Positions 1 through 8,900 of a stretch of DNA of 11,343 nucleotides are shown piece by piece. Each line of letters opens with the position of its first letter. Position 1 is the stretch's first letter. The notes beneath the pieces were generated by a model. The model did no database searches. It saw only the letters and a list, made by a program, of their open reading frames with translations, and was not told where the DNA came from. The stretch spans positions 1 through 11,343 of the forward strand of contig JAHDCE010000072.1 of NCBI GenBank assembly GCA_020630045.1, given 5' to 3'. Position numbers and translations under genes: made by a program. The stretch comes from Saprospiraceae bacterium. Lineage in GTDB: Bacteria; Bacteroidota; Bacteroidia; Chitinophagales; Saprospiraceae.

Positions 1-51
1 CGCGACCCTCAGCTTGGAAGGCTGATGCTCTACCAACTGAGCTACTCCCGC
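1..51 (-). tRNA. tRNA-Gly(TCC), partial, cut by the window edge
   Basis: Read on the minus strand, this begins with a GCGGGAG acceptor strand at 51, then a canonical D-arm. A 5-bp anticodon stem (9-13 with 21-25) encloses the loop at 14-20, with anticodon TCC at 16-18. The T-arm and the 3' acceptor strand lie beyond the left edge. It is third in a Thr-Tyr-Gly cluster, 12 nt after tRNA-Tyr, and is probably co-transcribed with it. Confidence 0.95.
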
Positions 52-63
52 AATATTTGAGTG

Positions 64-146
64 TGGGGATGATAGGAATCGAACCTATTCAGACGTAGTC
101 ACCGGATTTACAGTCCGGCCCGGCTCTCCAACTCCGGCGCATCCCC
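64..146 (-). tRNA. tRNA-Tyr(GTA)
   Basis: This is a complete class II tRNA with a long variable arm. The acceptor GGGGATG (146-140) pairs with CATCCCC (71-65), and the discriminator base is A at 64. The anticodon stem CCGGA/TCCGG encloses the loop CTGTAAA, with GTA at 109-111. A standard T-arm with TTCGATT is present. The 3' CCA is not encoded (CAC follows), so a CCA-adding enzyme must complete it. It sits 29 nt after tRNA-Thr and 12 nt before tRNA-Gly, consistent with one transcript. Confidence 0.97.
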
Positions 147-175
147 AACATATTCAATATGTCAAAATGACAATG

Positions 176-249
176 AGCCAGCAGAGGGATTCGAACCCCC
201 GACCCGCTGATTACAAATCAGCTGCTCTGGCCAACTGAGCTATGCTGGC
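176..249 (-). tRNA. tRNA-Thr(TGT)
   Basis: This is a complete 74-nt cloverleaf on the minus strand. The acceptor GCCAGCA (249-243) pairs with TGCTGGC (183-177), and the discriminator is T at 176. The anticodon stem GCTGA/TCAGC encloses the loop TTTGTAA, with TGT at 213-215. The T-loop is TTCGAAT. The 3' CCA is not encoded. It is the first gene of the tRNA cluster and lies about 60 nt downstream of a Bacteroidota-type promoter at 310-340. Confidence 0.97.
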
Positions 250-309
250 TTTTTTCGAAAAGCAATCAAAACCATTGTTTTGAATTTAACTACTTTTTAA
301 AAGCGACTG

Positions 310-340
310 CAAATCTACACTTTTTTTTTGTAAATGGAAA
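310..340 (-). promoter_or_regulatory. Candidate Bacteroidota promoter for the tRNA cluster
   Basis: The minus strand reads TAGATTTG at 317-310, an exact match to the TAnnTTTG -7 element of Bacteroidota housekeeping promoters. Upstream, after an 18-nt spacer containing nine A residues in a row, lies TTTCC (340-336), a poor match to the -33 TTTG. Transcription would start near 303 and leave about 50 nt of leader before tRNA-Thr. The -7 match and position are seen in the sequence; activity is inferred. Confidence 0.55.
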
Positions 341-426
341 TATCGGATAAATTTTTCCAAAAAATATTTGTGTGTGAAATATCTAAGAACCTGAATGGAA
401 ATATGGGGTATAAAGTTCCCCAACTA

Positions 427-455
427 GAACCGGAGGGAAAAAATCCCTCCGGTTC
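427..455 (-). terminator. Strong hairpin downstream of the S8 protease gene
   Basis: A perfect 12-bp G+C-rich stem (427-438 with 444-455) encloses an AAAAA loop (439-443). It lies about 70 nt past the protease stop codon and upstream of the tRNA promoter, where a terminator is expected. Neither strand shows a run of T directly after the stem, so this is not a textbook intrinsic terminator. It could instead be a 3' end-protecting or Rho-assisted structure. A weaker inverted repeat, TGGGG/CCCCA, lies at 404-422. Confidence 0.5.
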
Positions 456-525
456 CTAAGTTTAGACTTTAAAAATTAGTCATATTCCTGAATTGTGGCA
501 AGAAAATGTATCTGTCCATCCAACT

Positions 526-3429
526 TTATTTAACAAGGAGTTTTCTAAATATTCGTTCCTCTCCCCTTCCTAATTCTAGAATCAAAGTACCAGTAGGGTT
601 ATTATCTAAATCTACTGAATAATTAAATCCACTATTGGTTACAAGGATATTTTCGGCATGTATAGTTCGTCCTAATATGTCATATACACGAATAATGATT
701 TCTTCACCGGCCATACCATCAAATGTGATTTGGAATTGACCATTGTTAGGATTTGGAAATACGGATGCATTTGCTCCGTCTTCAAAAGGTTCATCCGTTG
801 ATGTTGTTAGTATGGAATAAGTGATGGAATCCACACCACAACCATTTTCCACTTTCAATTTCACTTCATAATTAGTGTCCAATGAAGCATAATTGTGGGT
901 CGGATTGGCCTCATAACTAGTATTGCCATCTCCGAAATCCCATGTATAAGAATATACATCCGTTGAGAGGCTGGTGAATTCCACAAAAGCCCAACTTTGA
1001 ACGAAACTAAAGTCAGCAGTTGGTTCATCATTGTGCAGACCTACAGCTGCAGTTAACGATTTTGTACTAGTGCCTGCACTATTAGTGACCACTAATTCTA
1101 CATCATATACTCCCGGAGAATTGTATGTAATCACTGGATTTCTCTCATTAGAAGTGCTTGGTGTCCCTCCGGGGAAAGACCAGCTCCAAGTATCTATCAC
1201 TCCGATAGAATTGTCATAAAAATCAGCTTCAAATGTAGTTCCGCAACCTAGGAAGGTTCCAGTTTCAAAATCGGCGATAGGAGTTGCAGATGACGAAATA
1301 CAACTTGTATTCACATAAACATTGTCTATGAAAAGGTTATTACCATTATTGTTGTAGGTTTCGAGTTTGAATCGGACATCATCCAATCCTGCAAAGGCTG
1401 AGATGTCAATCTCAAGACAGCTTGAAGGAACAAGTGTGCCTGTACACCATTCGTCTATATTTTGAGGAATAAATGCGCCATTCAACAAGGAGAAGGTCGC
1501 AAAATTAAAACTGCCATTTTCAGCATCTGCAAACACCCTGTGCGGGAAGGTATTTCCACCATCCGTAGAGACATAAACTATCAAAGAGTCATTATCTGCC
1601 AAGGGTCGAGCTCGGTAGGCATATTCAACATTCAATGTTGCAGAAACCACTCCATACAAATCGACTTTTGGAGAAATTAATCCGTCTCTTTGCCCAATGT
1701 CTGTATAATCCCAATGGTTCATATAATATGCACCAAAGCTATTGTCATCTACACCTGCATCAACAACTCTGAATTGCCAAGAAATACCCCCATCCGGGTT
1801 ATCGACTGTCCAAGACGCCGAGTTATCATCAAAATCATGGATAAAGTTGAGAACCTCTAAATTTTCGTCAACTACGATAGCTCCGTTAAAAGTCTCAGTA
1901 CTCGTTCCGAAGTCATTTGATGCTGTTAAAGTCACATTATAAGTACCAGGTGAATTATATGTAACAATAGGGTTAGCCATATTTGAGGAAGAAGGATTTC
2001 CACCGGGAAATGACCAATTCCAAGATGTGGGACCAAAAAAGGACTCATCAAAAACTTGAATAGGTTCACCCGGACAAGCGGATGAAACATTGGTTCCCAT
2101 TCCTAACAAGGGAGCAGTGCTTGGCGAAACACAAAACAGGGCTTGTTGCGCATTAACACGACCGGCCCCTAATTTTCCATTGTATGCAGGATTAAATAAT
2201 GAGATATCATCAGCTGTTGCCTTAAGGCATTGTTCTATTTGGTCATTTGTCAGAACTTCGTTGAAGGACCTCATCAATGCACAAACCCCTGCAGTAACAG
2301 GTGAGGCCATTGAGGTTCCTGATGCGTATCCATAATTATCAAATGGTCTAGTCGCCAAAATATCGGAACCGGGAGCAGCAATGTCTATCCATTCTCCGAA
2401 GTTAGAAAAATTACTCTTCGCATCCGTAAAGGTTGTACTTGCAACCGCTACTACATTTTCATACTGAGCGGGGAACTGTGCTATATCTTGTCCATCATTT
2501 CCAGCAGCTGCAATCAATAAACAATCATTAGCGTGAGCTTGGTTGATTACATTTTGGTTGGTAATAGAGTAAAACGTTCCACCCCAAGACATATTTATGA
2601 CATCTGCATATACAGATGCCGCATAAGCGACTCCTAAATACCCTTGGTTGACTACAGGATCCGTCTCAGAATCATAAGTAGCTTTTACTCCGATGATTTT
2701 CACACTGTGCCCTACAGAAGCAACTCCTAATGAATTATTAGTCGCTGCGGCGGCACAACCCGCGACATGTGTACCATGACTTAAACTAGGATTAGTCGAT
2801 GGCGGAGCAGGACTTGCATTATTATTCGCCACATCCCATCCAAACACATCATCCACTTTGCCATTCCCGTCATCATCTTGGAGATTACCTGGAATCTCAT
2901 TGGGGTTAACCCATCTATTGGGTTGTAAATCTTCATGAAAAACATCTACTGCGTCATCTACAATCGCAACTGTACCAGTAGCACCGCCAGTATGAATATC
3001 GTGTGCCAAGTAAGCCGAGATTTTATCTAAATGCCATTGTTCGCCGACTCTGGGGTCATTAGGCACAATTGTTTTTCGGTCAATCGGTTTTTGTTCAGCA
3101 TATTCTACAAAATCCAATTCCTCAAAATCACGAATTAAATCATAGACCTTTTCTATTTGATTGAATTTGATAGTATAAGTACGGTCGAAAATCGGAGTTT
3201 TCAAAAATATGAACTGCCGTTCAATTTCGGTGAATTCATATTTTTCAGCTAATTCTTTGACCTCTCTAAAGCGATGATTTGTCAATACATCCTCTAAATC
3301 TTCGAATAAATGGTTTGACTCATTTTTTATTTTCATGTACATGACCCCATCCCAACAATCTTTGTGCACAGTCTGGGCGGATAATGTGGTTACAAATGCA
3401 AGTGCTAGGAAAAGGCTAAAGAATCTCAT
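526..3429 (-). CDS. Secreted subtilisin-like (S8) serine protease with PKD domains and T9SS type A sorting domain
   Basis: This predicts a 967-residue extracellular endopeptidase. The chosen start (ATG at 3429) gives the signal peptide MRFFSLFLALAFVTTLSA, residues 1-18. A longer in-frame start at 3576 would put 49 basic residues ahead of it and would begin inside the terminator of the upstream gene. Residues about 20-120 resemble an inhibitory propeptide. The S8 catalytic domain spans about 130-435, with Asp158 (AIVD), His218 (SHGTHVAG), the oxyanion Asn311 (AAAGND) and Ser373 (SGTSMASP). After it come PKD 1 (about 437-520, WSFPGG), a MAM/jelly-roll-like module (about 522-711), PKD 2 (about 715-800, WSFPGG) and PKD 3 (about 803-876, WDFGDG). 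The type A sorting tail (about 887-967) contains VFPNPNNGQFQI and ends FRKLLVK. T9SS would export the protein and anchor or release it at the surface. It is separated from the susCD operon by a T-tract terminator, so it is probably its own transcript. The specific substrate cannot be read from the sequence. Confidence 0.95.
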   Translation of the reverse strand: MRFFSLFLALAFVTTLSAQTVHKDCWDGVMYMKIKNESNHLFEDLEDVLTNHRFREVKELAEKYEFTEIERQFIFLKTPIFDRTYTIKFNQIEKVYDLIRDFEELDFVEYAEQKPIDRKTIVPNDPRVGEQWHLDKISAYLAHDIHTGGATGTVAIVDDAVDVFHEDLQPNRWVNPNEIPGNLQDDDGNGKVDDVFGWDVANNNASPAPPSTNPSLSHGTHVAGCAAAATNNSLGVASVGHSVKIIGVKATYDSETDPVVNQGYLGVAYAASVYADVINMSWGGTFYSITNQNVINQAHANDCLLIAAAGNDGQDIAQFPAQYENVVAVASTTFTDAKSNFSNFGEWIDIAAPGSDILATRPFDNYGYASGTSMASPVTAGVCALMRSFNEVLTNDQIEQCLKATADDISLFNPAYNGKLGAGRVNAQQALFCVSPSTAPLLGMGTNVSSACPGEPIQVFDESFFGPTSWNWSFPGGNPSSSNMANPIVTYNSPGTYNVTLTASNDFGTSTETFNGAIVVDENLEVLNFIHDFDDNSASWTVDNPDGGISWQFRVVDAGVDDNSFGAYYMNHWDYTDIGQRDGLISPKVDLYGVVSATLNVEYAYRARPLADNDSLIVYVSTDGGNTFPHRVFADAENGSFNFATFSLLNGAFIPQNIDEWCTGTLVPSSCLEIDISAFAGLDDVRFKLETYNNNGNNLFIDNVYVNTSCISSSATPIADFETGTFLGCGTTFEADFYDNSIGVIDTWSWSFPGGTPSTSNERNPVITYNSPGVYDVELVVTNSAGTSTKSLTAAVGLHNDEPTADFSFVQSWAFVEFTSLSTDVYSYTWDFGDGNTSYEANPTHNYASLDTNYEVKLKVENGCGVDSITYSILTTSTDEPFEDGANASVFPNPNNGQFQITFDGMAGEEIIIRVYDILGRTIHAENILVTNSGFNYSVDLDNNPTGTLILELGRGEERIFRKLLVK

Positions 3430-3545
3430 ACTCTGAATTTTGATTTTAATAAGTCCTTGAATTGCTGGAATCAATTTGGTATAAAAATAAGAAAATATCC
3501 TCCTTTGTTCATATTTAACCCTAAAGAATGTCATCATCTTTCCAT

Positions 3546-3590
3546 AACAAAAAAGCCTTCTTCCTACTTTGGTCAAAGTAAGAAGAAGGC
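3546..3590 (-). terminator. Rho-independent terminator of the susCD-lipoprotein operon
   Basis: A long stem pairs 3555-3571 with 3574-3590 apart from one internal mismatch and a very tight loop. On the minus strand the stem is followed directly by TTTTTTGTT (3554-3546). This is the classic hairpin plus T-tract and lies 43 nt past the stop codon of the lipoprotein gene at 3633-4466. It separates that operon from the protease gene. Confidence 0.85.
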
Positions 3591-3599
3591 AACTGTTAG

Positions 3600-3633
3600 A
3601 TTCGCTTATTTCCTAATGGGAAAATAAGCGAAT
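3600..3633 (-). repeat. Inverted repeat touching the lipoprotein stop codon
   Basis: A perfect 12-bp inverted repeat (3600-3611 with 3622-3633) surrounds a 10-nt loop. Its upstream arm includes the last base of the TAA stop codon at 3633. No T-tract follows. It stands just ahead of the T-tract terminator at 3546-3590, so the transcript end would carry two stacked hairpins. It could protect the mRNA 3' end or back up termination. Confidence 0.6.
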
Positions 3634-4466
3634 TATAGTTTAGTCAACACAGAGTTTCCTTGGTCACCATAACCATTACTCCATGATAAAGAAATCGTGC
3701 CATCAGGGTTGACAGCACCACTTCCGGAAAACTCATCATCATAGAAGATATCCGGAGACTCTTCCGTAATGATTGTAATTGAAGTACCGTTGACAACAAA
3801 GGTTGCCGGATTCGGCCCTGCGATACCCCAATAGTTAACATACATTCCCATTGTAATGTCATCAATGGTATATTTTCCATCTCCATCACAACCAACACCG
3901 GTGATGGTCAATGTAACACCATAATCCCAAGGATCTATGGGTGTACCCAAGTTTCCTGAGCCATCACCGGCTCCTCCGGTGGTTACTTCAGAATACTGGC
4001 CTTCCAATGGAAGTACACAATCATTATCCACGATGGTGAATTCATGTGTGCTGTTCAAGCCATCAGGTCCGGGGAAGCCGGCAGGTACTGAAGAATTGAC
4101 GATGGTAAAAGTAATGACTTTGTCACCTTCAAGAACGAAGTTATCAATTAATTGAACCATTATCGTATCAGTATATTCATTCGCATCAAGTGTGAATGAA
4201 GTCGGGCTGGTAATGATATAATCCAATCCTTCCACTGCTGTATCAGAAGAATACTGAACTTCAAAAGAACCACCTACTGGATTGTTCTTACTAAAGAAAA
4301 TCGGGATGGCGATCGGAGTCGGAATTGACTCATCATTAGAAGACGCCGCATTCAAAAAGTGAATGTTATCTCCATCTGAATAGACCTCCGGCCCTTCATC
4401 TTTACAAGCTGTGAAAAGCAGCCCGGAAAGGATGAATAGGAAGGCTATTTTATTAAAAATTTTCAT
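3633..4466 (-). CDS. Calx-beta-type surface lipoprotein, SusE/F-like position
   Basis: This is a 277-residue predicted lipoprotein. The signal peptide ends in the lipobox LFTA-Cys21, followed by KDEG. A K-D/E-D/E motif after the lipidated Cys matches the known lipoprotein export signal that sends Bacteroidota lipoproteins to the outer face of the outer membrane. Residues about 33-150 resemble a Calx-beta domain, with TAVEGLDY (76-83), VLEGDKV (111-117) and a closing FTIVDND (143-149). Residues about 154-277 form a second beta-rich domain I cannot name, beginning LEGQYSE and ending in a DGTISLSW strand. The gene follows susD by 77 nt across a hairpin and ends the operon. By position it may be a SusE/SusF-like accessory ligand-binding protein; that role is inferred from context, not sequence. 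It shares the Calx-beta layout with the lipoprotein at 9427-10332. ATG at 4466 is supported by the immediate signal peptide. Confidence 0.85.
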   Translation of the reverse strand: MKIFNKIAFLFILSGLLFTACKDEGPEVYSDGDNIHFLNAASSNDESIPTPIAIPIFFSKNNPVGGSFEVQYSSDTAVEGLDYIITSPTSFTLDANEYTDTIMVQLIDNFVLEGDKVITFTIVNSSVPAGFPGPDGLNSTHEFTIVDNDCVLPLEGQYSEVTTGGAGDGSGNLGTPIDPWDYGVTLTITGVGCDGDGKYTIDDITMGMYVNYWGIAGPNPATFVVNGTSITIITEESPDIFYDDEFSGSGAVNPDGTISLSWSNGYGDQGNSVLTKL

Positions 4467-4489
4467 GATTTCATGATTTTTAAAATGAA

Positions 4490-4530
4490 TGAAAATTCAT
4501 GAATACACTCTCTAAGAGTGTATTCATGAA
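4490..4530 (-). terminator. Hairpin between susD-like gene and downstream lipoprotein gene
   Basis: A perfect 16-bp stem (4496-4511 with 4515-4530) has a 3-nt loop, CTA. On the minus strand it is followed by TTTTCATTC. It starts 13 nt after the susD stop codon. Within an operon, such a structure may partly terminate transcription or stabilise the upstream susCD mRNA, lowering expression of the last gene. The T-run is short and broken, so full termination is not assured. The lipoprotein gene has no obvious promoter of its own in the remaining gap. Confidence 0.55.
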
Positions 4531-4543
4531 AATGGAACACGGA

Positions 4544-5896
4544 TTAATATCCGGGATTCTGAACCATATTGTCGTTTGCGTTCATTTCGCTTTGTGGAAT
4601 TGGCGCTAACCAACGGTGATCTGTTGCAGGAAGCAAACAAGCACCGGAGTTACAATCACTACCACGAACACAATCAATAGCATTACGCTTTAACTGGAAC
4701 CAACGGTCAGCTTCGTAGCAAAGCTCCTTGCGACGTTCCAACATGATAGCATCAAATAAAGCTCCACCTGACTCAGAACCAGTAGAAGCTCCACGAGCGG
4801 TACGTACAGCATTCAAATCGGCCAAACCTCCACCGCTTGAACGGTATTCGGCTTCAGCACGGATAAGATAAACCTCAGACATACGAATATACTTGATATC
4901 ATTCAATCCGAAGATACCTTCAGCTGTTCTTCCCGGGTATTTGTTCACGATATAATCGGAAGGACCGGCAAGGAAGAAAATTTGTCCACGGATATCGCTA
5001 GCCTCATATGAGTTGATCAAATCATCAGTAGGAGCAAAGAAGTTATCACCTGTACTTGCTTCAAAGAAACTTTGACCGAAAGAACTACCTGTGTTGGTAA
5101 TCATCCAAAGTGTTTCACCTGTCAAGTCTTCCTTAAACATTTGCTGGTATTCAGTGGCACCTGAAAGGCTTGGAGCAGAAGCACTGCTAATTACATTATT
5201 AGCGTGTGTTTTTGCACCTGCCCAATCACCTCTTTCCAATTTAGTACGAGCTAATAAAGCTTCGATAGCAAGAGGATTCAAACGAGATGCATCTCCGGTA
5301 TCAGAAACCAAAGACAAGGCTTCGGTGAAATCCGAAATGATATTATTGTAAACTTCTCCGATAGTGCTACGAGCCGGTTCAGCCTGAGGATTGTTCGCCG
5401 TATTCATATATGGAATACCTAAGCCACCTTCACCATCTTCTGCACGTGCAGCGTGCATACGAAGAATATCCAAGTGAGCTGCGGCACGAATAGCCAAAGC
5501 TTCACCTCTAAGTTGATTACGTTCAGCATCGGTCGCATCAGTAATCAAATCCAAATTGAAGATGACGTCATTTGCACGGAAGATAGGTCTCCAACGAGTA
5601 GCCCAACCCAAATCATCATCCGAGTTGTACTGCCAAGAGTGGGTAAATACACCTTGACCACGATTACCGGAACCGATTTTCAAATTATCCGCCAAACGAG
5701 CGTTGTTCAAAATATAAGAACTACTTACCATTCCGCTGTAAGCACCAAATAGTACTTTTTCAGCGTCTTCAACTGTTTCGAAAACAGCTGAGGGATCCAG
5801 AGCGTCCGTCAATTCGGGCTCTAGGAAGTCATTACAAGCAGTGAAACTTACGACCGCGAGTAATGCTATAAATAATTTATTAATACTTTTTTTCAT
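4544..5896 (-). CDS. SusD/RagB-family nutrient-binding outer-membrane lipoprotein
   Basis: This is a 450-residue lipoprotein that in this family forms the hinged lid over the SusC channel and captures substrate at the cell surface. The signal peptide ends in the lipobox SFTA-Cys21, followed by NDFLEPELTD, typical of the family. The N-terminal SusD-like region (about 30-240) holds TPR-like helices, including GEALAIRAAAHLDILR (131-146). The C-terminal SusD_RagB region (about 260-450) contains YIRMSEVYLIRAEAEY (336-351), LNAVRTARG (361-369), MLERRKELCYEADRWFQLKR (385-404) and the closing PIPQSEMNAND...NPGY. The length fits the short end of the family. Cysteines at 393, 409, 415 and 420 cluster near the C-terminus; 409-420 lie in an insert before DHRWLAPIP. 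The gene lies 43 nt after susC, a near-universal pairing. The substrate is unknown, and no neighbouring carbohydrate-active enzyme points to one. Confidence 0.96.
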   Translation of the reverse strand: MKKSINKLFIALLAVVSFTACNDFLEPELTDALDPSAVFETVEDAEKVLFGAYSGMVSSSYILNNARLADNLKIGSGNRGQGVFTHSWQYNSDDDLGWATRWRPIFRANDVIFNLDLITDATDAERNQLRGEALAIRAAAHLDILRMHAARAEDGEGGLGIPYMNTANNPQAEPARSTIGEVYNNIISDFTEALSLVSDTGDASRLNPLAIEALLARTKLERGDWAGAKTHANNVISSASAPSLSGATEYQQMFKEDLTGETLWMITNTGSSFGQSFFEASTGDNFFAPTDDLINSYEASDIRGQIFFLAGPSDYIVNKYPGRTAEGIFGLNDIKYIRMSEVYLIRAEAEYRSSGGGLADLNAVRTARGASTGSESGGALFDAIMLERRKELCYEADRWFQLKRNAIDCVRGSDCNSGACLLPATDHRWLAPIPQSEMNANDNMVQNPGY

Positions 5897-5939
5897 TGTT
5901 CTATACTATTTAAGATAGAAAATTAAACATGATTCATTC

Positions 5940-8900
5940 TTAGAACCCAACTTCCAAACCGAAAGTAAATGTTCTTGGTACCGGATATTCGTACTGAGCG
6001 ATGTTGTTATCAATCTCAGGGTCGAATCCTGTAAATTGTGTTACTGTGAACAAGTTTTGCGCTTGAGCGAAAACAGTCACGTCCTTAAGGTATCCTTTGA
6101 AGATATCTTTTGGAAGAGAGTAAGACAAAGACAAGTTACGGAAACGAAGGAAAGATCCGTCTTCAATATCTCTGGAAGAGAATTCACGTACAGAACGACC
6201 ACCTGTTACCGGGTCGATAATACCTTGGAATTCTGTTACGTCACCTGGATTTTTCCAAATATCGTTCATTTCAGTACTCAAGTTGTAAAGAACGAAGTTG
6301 TGGTTCTGCTGGAAGAATGTCTGGTTGTTGAACAATGTGTTTCCGCGAACGAAAGAGAATGTAGCGGAAAGCACCAAACCTTTGTATCCCAAAGATGTTC
6401 CGAAACCACCTACAAGTGGCGGCTCAGGAGTACCATAAATAGTCGCATTGTTAGCTGCTGAATATACATTAGTTACATTGCCATCCAAATCATAGTACAA
6501 TGGCTGACCATTGGCTGGGTCAACACCTGCATAACCTACGATAAAGTGCGTGTTGAAAGGCAACCCTTCCTTAGCGATAGAAGTACCGAATTCAAACTCA
6601 TCTTCACCACCAAGGTCGGTAATTTCATTGTCATTGTAAGCTAGGTTACCATTAACAGACCAAGTGAAACCTTTTACGTTCAATACATCAACGTTCATGT
6701 TTAACTCGACACCACGGTTCCTCATCTTACCTGAGTTAATGTCAACTGCTCCGAATGCACCTGAAGCGGCACTAGAAAGAGACTGCTGAAGGAAAAGATC
6801 TGAAGTTACATTATTATACAAATCTAAAGTACCATTAATTCGCTTCAAGAAACCGAACTCAAGACGAAGGTTCGCTTGGTTCAATTCTTCCCACTTCAAG
6901 TCAGGACGACCGATAGTTGCTTGTGTGTAAGTCGCTTTGTCTCCGTAAGTACCTGTTCCATATAAAGAACGAGATTCGAAGTTACCGATACCTTCAGAGT
7001 TACCGTTCACACCATAACTAATACTAAGTTTAGCACGATCTAACCATGAAAGGTTCTTAGCAAATTCTTCGTCACTGATATTCCAACCTGCAGAAACAGA
7101 CCAGAAGTTACCCCAACGGAAGTTTTCACCGAAAGCAGAAACTGCTTCACGACGAATAGAACCGGAAACGATATACTTACCAGAATAAATATAATCCGCA
7201 TTGAAGAAGTAAGCTGCGTTAGAACGCTGAGTTTTAGAACCACCTACAGAAGCGATGAAGTCATTGTTATCGAATCCGGAAGTGATTGAAGCTGCGGTGG
7301 TTGGCAACTTAGGGTCCAAACCATAACCTGTGTATCCGAAAGAACGGAACAAGCTTCTTTGAAGTTCTCCACCGACAAGCGCAAAGATTTTGTGCTTACC
7401 GTCAGCGAACTTTTTGTCATAAGAAAGTGTATTGGTACCGATCCACTGGGGCTGGCGCAAATATCCTTCAGCAAATGAACCTTGACCGCCACGAACACTA
7501 TTCGGGTTAGAACCACGGACAGAAAGTGGATCTAGCCATCTTTCATCTGTTTGTTCTGTATAATCCATACCCCACTGAGAGCGAACTTTCAAACCATCAA
7601 TGATTTTGAATTCGGCATAAATGTTACCGACACCTTTCAATTCGTCTACTACATTAGTTGCACGTTCTGTCAACTCGATTACATTAACAGAGTTAGACAA
7701 ACCTTGACTTGGGTTGGCCGCTATCGGCCGAGCGATATTGTAGCTACCATCCGGGTTAAACGGATTCTCATATGGGTTAGCTAAGTAAACCGCCGTAAAT
7801 GGATTAGACAAAGAAACGCTGTTTTCAGATTCAACGAAGTTTCTTCGAGAATAACCTATTGTACCACGGAAACCGAACTTCAAACGATCATTCGCTTGGT
7901 GATCGATATTGAAACGCGTACTGGCACGTTTTAAGTCAGAACGAATCGTTTGACCTTCTTGATCCAAGTAAGAAGCGGAAACATAGAAAGAAGTTTTCTC
8001 GCTACCACCTGAAACGGCTAAATCGTGCTGCTTCATAATCGCAGTACGGAAAAAGAAATCAGTCCAATCAGTATTCACGTTGGACATAGAATCAATAACC
8101 GCTGGATTGTACCCGGGAGACTCAGGAGAACCGAACCAGAAACCTGGACGATATTGAGCTGTAGTCGGCCCAGTTACAGGATCACCGATTCCATTTTCGA
8201 ATTCAACTGTTCCTTGATACAACTCAAAAGCCAACTTCTCAGCAGAGTTCATCATTGTGAAACGCTCTTGTGTTGGAGTCGTCAAACCATACTGTGTACG
8301 ATAAGTAATACGAGTAGGCTGATCCGCTTTCATTTTACCGGACTTGGTAGTAATCAAGATTACACCATTCGCACCACGTGCACCATAAAGTGCAATAGCG
8401 GAAGCATCTTTCAATACCTGTACACTTTCGATGTCAGAAGGGTTAATGTTTGACATGACGTCCGGATCGATTGGAACACCATCCATGTAATAAACAGGTT
8501 CGCTTGATCCTAAGATAGAACCAGCACCCCTCAATTGTACCTTTCCGGCACCATTACCCGGCTGACCTGTACCGGCCATAATCTGAAGACCGGAAACCTG
8601 ACCTTGAAGAATGTTATCAAAGGTCGGAATCGGAATTCTTTCGATCTTTTCAGAGCCAACCACTTCAACAGAACCAGTTGTCTCCGCACGAGTCTTTTTG
8701 TAGAATCGGGTGGTTACTTCAACCACTTCCAATAATTCGGATTCCACAGCGAGAAGGACAGTAATGTTGTCAACTCCTACAATGGAAACGATTTGGGTGG
8801 CGTATCCTGCATAGGAAACCTCCAACTCCGTTGCGTCGCTTGGCACATCAATAGAAAACGTACCATCGTACTCCGTAGAAGTACCGAGGGCATCGCTGCC

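Larger units (their letters stand above)
250..525. other. Intergenic region between the protease gene and the tRNA cluster
   Basis: This AT-rich gap of 276 nt contains the hairpin at 427-455, a weaker GGGG/CCCC inverted repeat at 404-422, and the tRNA promoter at 310-340. No open frame with gene-like composition is visible on either strand. Confidence 0.7.

Noticed and set aside
1..525. Integrated element at the tRNA cluster
   Set aside because: I saw no integrase, no duplicated tRNA 3' end and no change in composition that would mark an attachment site.
1100..2020. DNA-level direct repeat between the two FPGG PKD segments
   Set aside because: The similarity is clear in protein but the nucleotides have diverged, so this is an old domain duplication and not a recent repeat or recombination site.
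3490..3510. AAAGGAGG on the minus strand in the leader of the protease gene
   Set aside because: No start codon follows at a usable distance, and the protease ATG with a signal peptide is about 65 nt downstream.
4463..4474. Three-codon micro-ORF (Met-Lys-Ser-stop) overlapping the start of the Calx-beta lipoprotein gene by ATGA
   Set aside because: It arises from a tandem TTCATGAT repeat in the leader and is too short to separate from chance. Translational coupling cannot be supported without comparison to relatives.
6036..6461. Open frames of 140-150 codons on the plus strand opposite susC and the upstream lipoprotein gene (also 8025-8453 and 10695-11159)
   Set aside because: They lie wholly antisense to well-supported genes, and their products show no domain, signal peptide or protein-like composition.
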